Positions 20,901-30,758 of a stretch of DNA of 34,180 nucleotides are shown piece after piece. The notes under the pieces were generated by a model that was given only the letters and a program-made list of their open reading frames with translations, was not told where the DNA came from and did not search any database. The position numbers and the translations under genes are program-made. Origin of the DNA: Mesostigma viride (Eukaryota > Streptophyta > Mesostigmatophyceae > Mesostigmatales > Mesostigmataceae); assembly GCA_009746045.1 (NCBI GenBank), contig RPFO01000016.1, positions 410,970-445,149 of the forward strand, read 5' to 3'. Each line of letters opens with the position of its first letter. The stretch's first letter is position 1.

Positions 20901-23900
20901 CAATGCTTCCCGCCATCACACACATCACGCTTCCACACGGAATGCTTCCCCCCAGCACACACATCACGCTCCCACACGGAATGCTTCCCGCCAGCACACA
21001 CAGAAGAAAGGGCACTTGCTACAGTCATCCCCGCGATCAGTTACGATTGTGGCCGAAATCTCGGCGTCGTAACTTAACGCGGGGACGTAACTTTAACGCG
21101 GGGGCGTAACCTTAACCGAATAATTAGGCTAGCTGCCCACGCCCTCCTCTTCTGACGGACTTGTAAACGGCAATCGACAGCTCTCGTCAAGCCCGATCCA
21201 GCTGCAGCATCGAAGTGCCCAACGTCCATTTTCCCGGCTAGATGTTTTGCGTAAGGTGGGCGGCCAGGTACACGCTGCCAATGATCTGGGCGTCATAACT
21301 TGTACGCGGGGCCGGAACCTTAAGAATCGTAACTTAACGCGGGGATGCCTGTAGTAGGAATCAAACACAGCGACTCAAGAAAAAGAAAAAGAAAGAAAGA
21401 AACACCCACCCTTCTCAACCCTTCCACCCGCCACTCCTCCACCGATGCTCGAGCGGAGCAGCATCCCAAATCATACATGGCAGTCTCAACCAACGACGAG
21501 CACGTACTTCCACCACCGATAAACACCTACATTGACCACCCTGAATAGCTATCAGCTTACACCCCTCAAGTGGTACTTCACCCCCCAAATTCCGTCCATG
21601 CCTCTCCTGGTAGGTACTCCACGCGCCCGCCTTGTCCTTCTCCACATCATAAGCCACACACTCAAACACTTAGAGCCCCCGAGCCCCTCACCGGCTAGTT
21701 TAGCAGCACTGCGTCAAAACACACCAACAAGGTGCTTCATAATATAGTAATACATGTACATAATATAAATATATGTAACATATAACATATCAATCAATAC
21801 ATAATATAATAATACATAGCAGCATGATACAAGTGCCCTGCCCCCACCTGAAACTCTTAGCAGCGTCGCGTCCCGAACCGTGCGAGGTGTCGCCATCAAC
21901 CGCCGTAGTCCAAACCAACCAACCTAAACCCATCTACCCCTACGACTCTAAGCACGCTGCATCCCAAACATACGAGGTACTCAATAGGAAAATATACTGG
22001 CATATCCAATAACAACAAGTACTATGCAACAATAAAATACTATACTTGCCTATGACAGCCCCCCCCCTACACACCTGGAATTTTAGCAGAGCTGAGTCCA
22101 AAATGGGCTCCGCGTTCGTGTTGTCCTCGCTCACTTTGGTGTAGGCATCGCCGTATTTTTCGACATAGTCATCCATGACCTGGTGCGGGACAACCACACA
22201 CGGGTGCGCACGTGGCGCAGCACATGACCAGCAACCGTGACCAGTTCGCAATGTGTCGAAAACGAGTCATTAACAGCGAAATTACAGCGGTCATTTATAC
22301 TCATAGCGGAATCATGCGTGGATCCCTCTACTTATCAATCTAGCCATCCAGGACCTGCCGCCCTGCAACAACAACACGCACGCACGCACGCATATAGCAA
22401 ACACATCATTACACATTGGCAAAGAAAGTCGTGCTAAACACTGTAAACACCATACAGTGTACCCTGTAGACGCCATACACATTCTATTGTGGGTGCCCCC
22501 GTAGTTCGCCCACCCTGACCACAGCCATCCACTTGACCTGGCGGGAAACAATATGCCAGTAGACAAGAGAGGACGCAGCGCCCATCAACGGCAACGCAAC
22601 GCGATGCAGCGACCATGCACAATCACGACGGCGCATGCATGGAAACGGTGCATGGTTCACGGTGAATCACCTAACTGTCCAGAGCAGTTCCTTCCATGTT
22701 CTCGTCGCACACCATGCCACAAATCCCACGAAAAGCTGAAGCGAACCGTTACTATGGTCACGGCTATTGCAACCTTTAGTGCGGATTAAATGAGACTCGT
22801 GTCCAAAGGGTGCATCACCCAAGAACCCCGACATAGCCGGCCCGGGATGGAGGGCCTTGACGAGAAAAAGACACAGCAGCAAAGTACATGAAAGGACACT
22901 CGTGCAGAGATATAATTATATAGAACACGAAAAGCAGGAGGCACACCCTCTACAGTAGGATAAGCCCCTCCCGAGCCTATTCTAAAGCAGCTTGAGCCAA
23001 CATATTCTTCTATTCTACAGCAGCCAGAGGCTATTTCTTCTTCTGTTCTAAAGCAGCCCAAGCCTATCTATTTTTCAACTCTACAGCAGCCTCAGCATTA
23101 ATCTATTCCAAGAACCAAGAACAGGGGTGGCATGCGCGAACCGTAGTTGTCAAGTTCTCTGTAAAAAACACAACTTTGGATAGATCGCTGAACACATGGC
23201 AAGCAAACTAACACAACACTGTAAAGAGGACTGCTATTCAGGCTGTATTTAGCCACTTTCTATACCAGCAAACCTCCACGCCAGAAAACCATTCTACAAG
23301 CTCCAATCATTCAATCAGGACGTGGTCCCAGGGCGATCAAGGATTAGGGTGGACGGAATGAAATGGCCAAAAAGGACATGATGCCTACAATTTGAATGAC
23401 TTTGAGGTCGAATCCTGACACTTGTTAGTAGCCCGCCCACCAACGAACCAGTAACGTGTGAATGAAAACTTCTTGTGAGTACTTACTTAAGCGGGGATCA
23501 CAGAGTGATGCCCTGCTATTAGGGAAGAAAGGTATCTGAACGACATTACGGCTAGAAACCGTTGCCGACACGAGCAGATGCACACAATCCGTCCCCACCT
23601 TGTTAATGACGCAAAAAGCGCTACGCAGTGGGTAGGCTTTATCCACCACGGCCATCCCGCACAGGCCCGCTCGGTTGTAGCAATGGCAGACATATTCTGC
23701 AACATCCGGATGATGTGAGACGCAACGTGCACGCCTGTTAGGCTATCACATAGCAAAACCTGCATTTGAGTATGATGCTCATAGCCTACAATCTGGGAGG
23801 CAGCACGATTGTGCACTGATACAGTGGCAACCCGGCTAGTCAGCGCTGTGAAATTCCGATAAGTAAAAATCAGGTCACCTTGATGCTCAACGCTTTGCCG

Positions 23901-24071
23901 CTGCCCTGTCTTCGTCCTCTTGGCAACTGTCCTCCCCATAAAAATAATCATCTCCTTAACACTCGTCCGCTGGAAATACCCAAACTGTGAGACATCGAAA
24001 GCATTTCCCAACAAAAATGGTTCCTGTGTTTCACCATTCGGCTTCAATAGAAGGAGTGCGGTAATCTTCAT
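17939..24071 (-). CDS. YKT6: R-SNARE YKT6 (6 exons, complete)
   Basis: Exons in transcription order are 24071-23879, 23696-23599, 22179-22075, 19744-19679, 18809-18723 and 17989-17939. All introns are GT-AG, the frame is continuous, and the product is 199 aa, the normal YKT6 length. The N-terminal longin domain starts MKITALLLLK and includes DVSQFGYFQRTSVKE and RQSVEHQEY; it continues YNRAGLCGMAVVDKAYPLRS in exon 2. The SNARE motif starts DPAQADKLLKIQQELDETKV in exon 4 and has its zero-layer Arg at about residue 164 (VLARGEKLD). The C-terminus QCCSFQ gives a palmitoylatable Cys195 and the CAAX-type box CSFQ, whose final Gln fits farnesylation. YKT6 has no membrane anchor and cycles by lipidation to Golgi, vacuole/endosome and autophagosome membranes, where it drives fusion. 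Two introns exceed 1.4 kb, and several contain copies of adjacent splice junctions. Confidence 0.97.
19223..19720 (-). repeat. duplicated exon 4 end plus donor in YKT6 intron 4
   Basis: The real exon 4 end and donor (about 19671-19720) recur at 19571-19614, 19464-19517 and 19223-19260. The nearest copy keeps acaccca(c)caagatgactttggtctca and has a usable GTGGGT on the gene strand; the next has GCGGGT. The intronic sequence after each copy also repeats (atatagactaacagtggcat versus atatagaccaatagtggcat). Between 19261 and 19463 a degenerate tandem of that intronic part (catacagatcaat, gcatcacgtt) continues the pattern. Confidence 0.85.
20161..20998. repeat. 39-bp minisatellite, 21 full units plus a partial, in YKT6 intron 3
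   Basis: Unit aatgcttcccgccatcacac followed by acatcacgcttccacacgc, tandemly repeated from 20161 to 20979 with a partial unit to about 20998. Units are almost identical; the recurrent variants are aatgc/aacgc and cttcc/ctacc, and only the last units diverge more. Because 39 is divisible by 3, long frames stay open on both strands: a His-rich NASRHHTHHASTR repeat one way, and others besides. The array lies wholly between YKT6 exons 4 and 3, so it is intronic and probably non-coding. Confidence 0.95.
21068..21347. repeat. short repeats of a cgtaacttaacgcgggg motif
   Basis: Copies start at about 21068, 21086 and 21105 (tandem, about 18-19 bp apart), with further related copies at about 21293 and 21328. 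They lie in YKT6 intron 3, just right of the 39-bp array. No function inferred. Confidence 0.7.
21439..22112 (-). repeat. duplicated exon 3 end plus donor in YKT6 intron 3
   Basis: The real exon 3 end and donor (22062-22112) have diverged relatives downstream in the intron: 21944-21976, 21837-21888, 21681-21720 and 21439-21480. The copy at 21837 is clearest: cacctgaaactcttagcag against cacctggaattttagcag, with GGTGG still at the donor position. Three copies also share a cccaaa(c/t)atac-type block not present at the real junction, so they arose in more than one step. Confidence 0.7.
22160..22545 (-). repeat. duplicated acceptor/exon 3 start in YKT6 intron 2
   Basis: The real acceptor and exon start (22160-22189) recur upstream in the intron at about 22335-22360 (tctagccatccaggacctg against catagtcatccatgacctg) and about 22515-22545 (acagccatccacttgacctg). 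Both keep CAG at the splice position on the gene strand. Confidence 0.65.
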
Positions 24072-25193
24072 GGAGGGAGTCTGTATCACGGGCGATTACT
24101 TTTACTCGGCGCACGATGGCACATCAACTGTGAGCACCCAGCCTGCACGAAATCCACGCGCTCGCGTATATCAACTCCTGTGCAGCTGTGCCGAGCTTCT
24201 TCATCACAGTTCCGCGCGAGAGATCACTGCTATTCTTCCAAAGAGGGGCATTTCTCGAGCCAGAAGCTTCGTCGATGACGCCTAGCTGTCGCGGGGAAAG
24301 CGGTCAAATAGCGTTTAAAGTAGCCAGCGTCGGGGGATATGCACAGGGCAAGCGTCTCGTCACAGCTGCCACAGATTTGCTGCCAAAGGCGACACCTCAT
24401 CACGCGCGACGTTCGTTCGCACAGTCACCGGGCACCACAGCGCGCGCGCCTGTGGCATTTTGGAAACGAAGGGCATGGAAGCCTGGCCGGAGCGGACGTA
24501 GCGTGTGCACGGAAGTTTCGAGTATCTTTACTCCCTAATTAGTTTCTAAGGCTCGGTTGACGGTCCAACACACTTTGTTGTCGTCTTCTTCGGATTTTCT
24601 GACAGCTTGCTACTGACTTGCTCCCAGTATGAACTGGTTGATGGACAGCTGGCATGGCGCGTACATTCCTCTGTGGACTGGCAACCCGAACCCTGTCGGA
24701 CCACCGGCGCGGGAATGAACTAAACCGGAGTGACCGGCGTGGGATCCAACTGACTGACACACATGCCGCATCTGCCAGGGATGTTATGGAACTGTGGAAG
24801 TCGTGTACTGTTACTACTGTACCACACGGGTACTGTACACGGGTAATCTCCCATCTCCGGTCGTGCAGCCCAGGCATGTATGGAATGGGAGGCATGGCAT
24901 CGGCCATGCTTGGCCATGGGCCCATGGCAGGAAGAGATAGTGCACTGTATCTTTTGATGGGGGGCTGCCGGTGCAGCAGTCACCGTGCCAGCGTCCAGCG
25001 TGCCACAGCCCCGACGGTCCGCAAGCGTCATGCCATCGGCCATGTCCCCCTTAAAGCCGTGGGGGAAGCCTTGATTTTATAGCGTGCAACACGCGAGGGC
25101 ACATTGGTGTGCTGTGACCTCGACAGCCGGAGGACGCAGCGGGAGCCGACGCGGGTTTAGCTGGCGTAGCCTGAAACGCGAAGTACTCGCGGA
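24072..25193. promoter_or_regulatory. shared upstream region of divergent YKT6 and MPP-beta
   Basis: The start codons of the two genes face away from each other across 1.12 kb, so both promoters should lie here. Plus-strand frames of 116 and 142 codons cross it (24188-24538 and 24654-25082), but neither resembles a known protein. No clear TATA box was identified. Confidence 0.5.
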
Positions 25194-28100
25194 ATGGTGG
25201 CAATGCTGGGCCGCCTCCGTGGCGTCGCTGCCCGTGGCATTGCTGGCGCCATCAAGAACTGCGCGGGAGCTCGGGGCACCGCCTGCCGCGCATACTCGGC
25301 TCAGGCAGCCGTCGCGGAAGCCGCGCCTGCACCAAATGAAATCTTCACCCGGTTCTCGACGCCATACGCGGTCGCTGGGGGCTACCTGCTCTCCGACCCC
25401 GGCACGCGCGTGACTACCTTGTCCAACGGTCTGCGGGTCGCCACGGAGACCACGCCCTACGCCAACACCGCGACCGTCGGCGTGTGGATCGATGCCGGCA
25501 GCCGGTACGAGAACGACTCCAACAACGGCACCGCGCACTTCCTGGAGCACATGGCGTTCAAGGGCACCAAGAAGCGCAGCACGCGCGACCTGGAGCTCGA
25601 GGTGGAGGGCATGGGCGGGCACCTGAACGCGTACACGTCCCGGGAGCACACGACTTACTACGCCAAGGTCTTCAAGAAGGACGTCCCCGTGGCCCTGGAC
25701 ATCTTGTCCGATATCCTCCAGAACTCGTCCCTTCACGAGCGTGCGATCGAGAACGAGCGCTCGGTCATCCTGCGCGAGATGCAGGAGGTCGAGGGCCAGC
25801 CGGACGAGGTCCTGTTCGACCACCTCCACGCGACTGCGTTCCAGCACAGCCCGCTGGGCCGTACTATTTTGGGATCCGCCGCCAACGTGCGCTCGATCAC
25901 GCGCGACGACCTGTCCGCCTATATCAAGTCCCACTACACTGCCCCGCGAATGGTCATCGCCGGCGCGGGCGCCGTCGACCACGACGCGCTCGTCGCACTT
26001 GCCGAGTCTAAATTTAGCGACCTCCCAAGCAACCCGACCCGTGCCGATGACCTCGTAAAGTCCGACCCGGCCTTTTTCACCGGGTCTGAGGTCCGCATCC
26101 AGGACCCCTCCATCTCCCCGCTCTATCTGGCGATCGCCCTGGAGGGCGCCAGCTGGACGGACCCCGACGCGATCCCCCTTCTCGTCATGCAGACAATGCT
26201 GGGCAGCTGGGACGCGAGCAGCGGCGCGGGCACAGCGGTCAGCAGCCTGCTGGGCCAGCGCATGGCGGCCAACAAGCTGTGTAAGAGCATCACCGCGTTC
26301 AACACCAACTACAAAGACACGGGGCTGTTCGGCGTGTACGCGCAACTGGAGCCGAGCAGTGCGAGTGATGCGGCATGGAACATCATGGCGGTGAGCTTAG
26401 AAAAGTGAACTAAGGAAAATACTTTCAAGCGTTGAGCTCGGAAAAAAAAAATCAGAAGTAAAGGAGGTGGTGGCGGTGAGGTTGAGAAACTTGGAACTTA
26501 CATAGATGAGTGAGCTTTAAAAAAACGAATCCGGAATATGGAAAACATCATACTGTGGTGTTGTTAACGTAGGTCCATGGGGACAGCACGGGGTGTCAGG
26601 GGGGTACCGTGCTGCCCGGCACGTAATCCATGACGGTGCAGGCACAATGTGCGCAGTTAGTTGTACAGTATCGTAGGTGAACAGCAAATTGTAAACGAAG
26701 TGTGGTTTGTTACGTATTTGCCGGGAACTTTGCGGTGGTACGGGCTCAAAACAAGGCTAAGAAATTCGTGTCATACGTGATTTTGTGGAGCCCCCCCCCC
26801 CACACACACACAGGACCTACACCCCCCCAGCCGCTGAGATCACTCATCTACAGCATGTCCGTGCACATGCGTCCCTTACCATGATCACGGTTAGCTTCTC
26901 CCTCTCACCCCCCACCCCCCACCCCAGGTGCTGCGCTCGCTCCTCTGCAGGGCGTCGATGCACTGGCATCCCTCGCCCTGTTCCGTTAGGATCCCCCATA
27001 CTGTCGCCCCCCCCCCCTTGAACATGCACACGAGGCACGCATGACACACATGCACACATGGCACGCACACACATGCACACACGACACAGGCGCTGCGCCC
27101 ACTCGTGGACAACGCACAGGACTTGCACTAGCATTCCCTACCATGACCATGGTTATCTTTCCCTCTTTCCCCTCCCCACCCCCAGGCGCTGCGCTCGCTC
27201 ATCTACAGCGCGTCCGAGGAGGACGTCGGCCGTGCGCGCGCGCTGCTGAAGGCCAGTATGATGCTGCACCTAGACGGGACCAGCGCCACCGCCGAGGACA
27301 TTGGGCGGCAGCTGCTCACCTACGGCCGCCGCATCCCCAAGGTGAGTGGAGTTGGCATGTATTTTTGAAATAAGTAAGATGTCAATAAGTTTTTACAGGT
27401 TGCGAGGCAACCCACCACTGGGGTGTGTGACGGGTTGGGGGTGTTGACTGCTGACGACATACGGCCCAATGTACGCATCCAGCGCAAGTGCAAGACCTTG
27501 AGGTAGATAGTTTTGACACATCCAGCGGATCCTTTGGCGTGTATCACAAGGACCTACTTCCCCCCCAGTCCCCCCCCCAAAAAAAAGAAAAAATAAATAA
27601 ATAAATAAGAAGATATAGACCCATAACCTTGTTCCCGCCTGGTGGACATGGTGGCACGCATCTGGTGGTCATGACTAACGTGGACTCTTCCGTGTTGTCC
27701 TTCACTCTGTGCAAGAAGCATCTTTCCTTCTCCTCGTACGTATCGTCCCACCCGTATCGTCCTTCCTCCCCTTCCTCCCCTTCCTCCCTTTCCTGACATC
27801 CCCGGCCGACATGGCGGCGCGTCGGGCCACTGATACGGCAAAACGATATATGTATGGTGCCTTTACTCTGATTTAAGTAATTATATATATTTATTGGTAG
27901 CCCCCCTTCCCCCCCCCCCCCCCCCCTTTCAGTTTCTCTCACCCCCCCCAGTCCAAGGTGGCAGCGCGTCTAATTTTCACTACCACTCACCATGTCTTTA
28001 TGCTTTGTTATGATGATGTCCTTTCTTTGTCCCTTCCTTTCTACCTTCCTTTCCACACTCCTTTCCACACTCCTTTCCACACTCCTTTCCACACTCCTTT

Positions 28101-28914
28101 CCACACTCCTTTCCACACTCCTTTCTACACTCCTTTCCACCCTCCTTTCCACCCTCCTTTCCACCCTCCTTTCCACCCTCCTTTCCACCCTCCTTTCTAC
28201 CCTCCTTTCTACCCTCCTTTCCACACTCCTTTCCACACTCCTTTCCACCCTCCTTTCCACCCTCCTTTCCACCCTCCTTTCCACCCTCCTTTCCACCCTC
28301 CTTTCCACCCTCCTTTCCACCGTCCTTTCTACCCTCCTTTCCACACTCCTTTCCACACTCCTTTCCACACTCCTTTCCACACTCCTTTCCACACTCCTTT
28401 CCACACTCCTTTCCACACTCCTTTCCACACTCCTTTCCACACTCCTTTCCACACTCCTTTCCACACTCCTTTCCACACTCCTTTCCACACTCCTTTCCAC
28501 ACTCCTTTCCACACTCCTTTCCACACTCCTTTCCACACTCCTTTCCACACTCCTTTCCACACTCCTTTCCACACTCCTTTCCACACTCCTTTCCACACTC
28601 CTTTCCACACTCCTTTCTACCCCACCAGCACGGGATGGCGGCACGCATTCAACTAGGATTCACTGATCCATGCCCCCTTCTGGTTGATAATGGTGCCCTC
28701 ACCCTTCATTCACTCCCCCCCTCCCTCCCGCCTCCCTCCCCTCCTGCAGGCCGAGATGGCGGCGCGCATTGACGCCGTGGACGCGGACACGGTCAAGCGC
28801 GTGGCGAGCCGCTTCATCTACGACAAGGAGCTGGCGATTGCCGCGATGGGCGAGTGCTACGCGGTGCCCGACTACGGGTACCTGCGCCGGCGCAACTACT
28901 CGCTCATGTACTAA
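25194..28914 (+). CDS. MPPB: mitochondrial processing peptidase beta subunit (3 exons, complete)
   Basis: Exons are 25194-26390, 27186-27341 and 28750-28914, with GT-AG introns in phase 0 and a 505-aa product. The first 40 or so residues are rich in Arg and Ala (MLGRLRGVAARGIAGAI), a typical matrix presequence. The M16 zinc site is complete: HFLEH with H115, E118 and H119, and the third ligand E195 in VILRE, 80 residues on as in known beta subunits. The following blocks are typical of MPP-beta: MAFKGTKKR, GGHLNAYTSREHT, QEVEGQPDEV, GRTILG, MLGSWDASSGAG and HLDGTSATAEDIGRQLLTYG. The C-terminus, after IAAMGECYAVPDYGYLRRR, is the usual one. The protein cleaves presequences from imported precursors with MPP-alpha; in plants the two are core subunits of the cytochrome bc1 complex. 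Start: ATG at 25194 or 25203. Exons are strongly GC-ending. Confidence 0.97.
26828..27225 (+). repeat. duplicated acceptor/exon 2 starts in MPP-beta intron 1
   Basis: The real acceptor and exon start (27181-27225) are preceded by three related copies at 26828-26863, 26932-26968 and 27085-27122. By eye the first two match at roughly 27 and 28 of 33 positions. The first still encodes PLRSLIYSMS in the frame of ALRSLIYSAS and follows a C-tract plus CAG. The intronic part before the acceptor is duplicated too (accatgatcacggttagctt at 26879 versus accatgaccatggttatctt at 27140). Units are about 95-150 bp. Confidence 0.85.
27632..28785 (+). repeat. duplicated acceptor/exon 3 starts in MPP-beta intron 2
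   Basis: The real exon 3 start (28741-28775, gagatggcggcgcgcattg) has relatives at 27638-27665 (gacatggtggcacgcatctg), 27803-27823 (gacatggcggcgcgtcg), 27947-27978 (caaggtggcagcgcgtct) and 28622-28656 (gggatggcggcacgcattc). Two keep an AG near the splice position. The 12-bp minisatellite lies between the last two copies. Confidence 0.8.
28033..28620. repeat. 12-bp minisatellite, about 49 units, in MPP-beta intron 2
   Basis: Unit cctttccacact with the variants cctttccaccct and cctttctaccct, from about 28033 to 28620. Variants are clustered: cact units first, then a block rich in ccct, then an almost uniform cact block from about 28340 to 28610. This points to local homogenisation. The plus strand is pyrimidine-rich and reads like an extended polypyrimidine tract. 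Frames stay open on both strands only because the unit is a multiple of 3. Confidence 0.95.
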
Positions 28915-30509
28915 AAATAGGCCACGCGGGGGGGCGGGGGAGGGTGGCGGGCGGAGCCTGCGCGACCAAACGCTTCACGGCCAGGACCAGACCTTCCATT
29001 TGCAGCCGGGGGAATGGGGCGGACGTCATTGGTTCCGGATGTGGCAGCGACAGGGGAGCATGGAGGGATTGCCATAAACGAATGCTGTTGGTGGTCCTAC
29101 AATTGTGGTTGGAGGGCGTGGATGTGAGTGACTGGAGTAGCATGGCTGGAGAGAATCGCGGACCACGTGGGTGAGAGTAAGGGGGAGGGCTGCTCTACTT
29201 CTGCCATCGAACGGATGCCTAGTCATGGGTCCTGTGGTCAGGTGGAACCGGAGGGCCGTGACGGGAGGAAGAATCGAGATGTGTGGCAGACCGAGTGGGT
29301 GATGGAGGCAACCCTGGGAGGAGGGTGCATCACCAAAGGGTGAGCGAGCGACCGGGTTGCAGTATGGAAGCGTGGATGAAGGGCAGGGACGCGAGTATGC
29401 TTCAGTCGCGGCAAATGTTGGAGAGAGGGGCGCTCTGGGTCTTGACAGCGCTTTGTGTGCCGATTGTCCCTCCATGGGCGCTGATCACACTGGGGGCTGT
29501 CTACGTCCACCGCGGGATGTCATGCACGGGACGTGTCTCAAAGGAACCTGTGAAGGAAGGAAGAAATGTACGGGACGTAGGGGGCAGGCCGGCAGCCGGA
29601 GCATAGGGAAGGTTTGCGAAGACCCATGTATGCAGCCAGGATCTCATGGTGCAGCACCTCCGGAGTCAACGTGGTGGATTCGGTGAGGCAGCCAAGGATG
29701 TAGGTGCATTCTGGTTGGTGTGGCGTCGTTGGCGCTAATAAATCTGCCACAAGGAGGCGAGGCGGAAGGGCAGAGGTGGAAGCAGGCGGTGGAGAATTGC
29801 GTTGGGAGTCGGAGCGGCACGGTGTGGAGGGGCCTTCACACGGAGCATGGCAATGGACTTGAGTGGTGGACTGCGGTGATCCAAGGAGCAGGATGTGGGG
29901 CTTGTGGGCGCCTGTATGGTTCCGAAGTTGGTGGGAATGTCGTGGAGGGTGGTGCACTCATCAAGGATGGGCGGAGGAGGTGGTGGTTGAGGAGGGGCAG
30001 TCGTGGAGGCACGTGACGGTGCCCTTTTTGTCCATGGAACATGAGAGAAGGGCCAGGGCTACCGTCACCTGTGTTGCTTTAGGCCAGGAAGAACGCATGT
30101 AGGCACCAGGCTTCTCGGCCAACAGTTCAGAGGCAGCCATTGGGCTGAGTACTTGGGGAAGTACGCGAATCCTGGCCGCACTCGAGTGGCTGGGTTGCCT
30201 GCTTGGTCGACATACCTTATTGTTCCTGCAGGGCAAATGGGTATTCGTGGTGTTCCAATATGGTGACAGGATCGATATGCCCCAAGGCACATGTGAACTT
30301 GCGAGTTCTTGCCTAACCCGCAGGCTATCTATCGATGAGACAACCCGCATACTATCTATCTATGTATAGCGAGCTGATGTCTGCCCAGACCCCCAGGTAG
30401 CCAAGCTTTTCACTGGTGAGCGACCTTGGAATGCTTTTCTATTGGAATGGTAACTCAATTGTCTTCTAATTTTGAACTATTTGGATCGATGTCTTCCACT
30501 TGCATGTCG
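28915..30509. other. unassigned region downstream of MPP-beta
   Basis: The left end presumably holds the MPP-beta 3' UTR. Beyond it, moderately long frames occur on both strands (for example minus 29538-29957 and plus 29720-30016), with no motif I recognise. A piece around 30120-30310 has balanced, possibly degraded coding composition. Nothing is called. Confidence 0.4.
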
Positions 30510-30650
30510 AGTAAGTAAGCAAGTAAGTACTTGCATGTCATGCGCATGGGCATTCCATGGACACTACTATGTTAATCTCATTAGAAAAAATTACACGAAA
30601 GTTATGTACATACTAAAGGCGTCTGCATCATGCCCCAACCACTATTAAGT
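30510..30650 (+). repeat. dispersed about 130-bp repeat, copy 2
   Basis: Matches 6741-6874: gtaagtaagcaagtaag, then gtacttgcatgtcatgcgca, ctcattagaaaaaattaca and gtctgcatcatgccccaacc. It runs straight into attaagtgagacaactattc plus ctggacgcatggcga, a block also present at 14363-14420. The two repeats therefore form a composite. Confidence 0.65.
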
Positions 30651-30758
30651 GAGACAACTATTCCTGGACGCATGGCGACCAACGCCGTGGAATTAATTAA
30701 TTAATTAAAATCATAGCTACGTGGGAGCATATGTAAGACATAGCCCTTAGACTTTCAA

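Noticed and set aside
20161-20998. CRISPR array
   Set aside because: There are no unique spacers, the unit is purely tandem, and the genome is eukaryotic.
20056-21072. 338-codon His-rich repeat protein on the plus strand
   Set aside because: It is antisense inside YKT6 intron 3 and open only because the repeat unit is 39 bp; other frames on both strands are open as well.
24188-24538. 116-codon frame between YKT6 and MPP-beta
   Set aside because: No recognisable domain; it lies in the expected promoter region and has ordinary random-frame composition.
27958-28656. Long repetitive frames (FHTP, STLL, KECG types) across the 12-bp array
   Set aside because: Open in both directions by repeat periodicity, and located inside MPP-beta intron 2.
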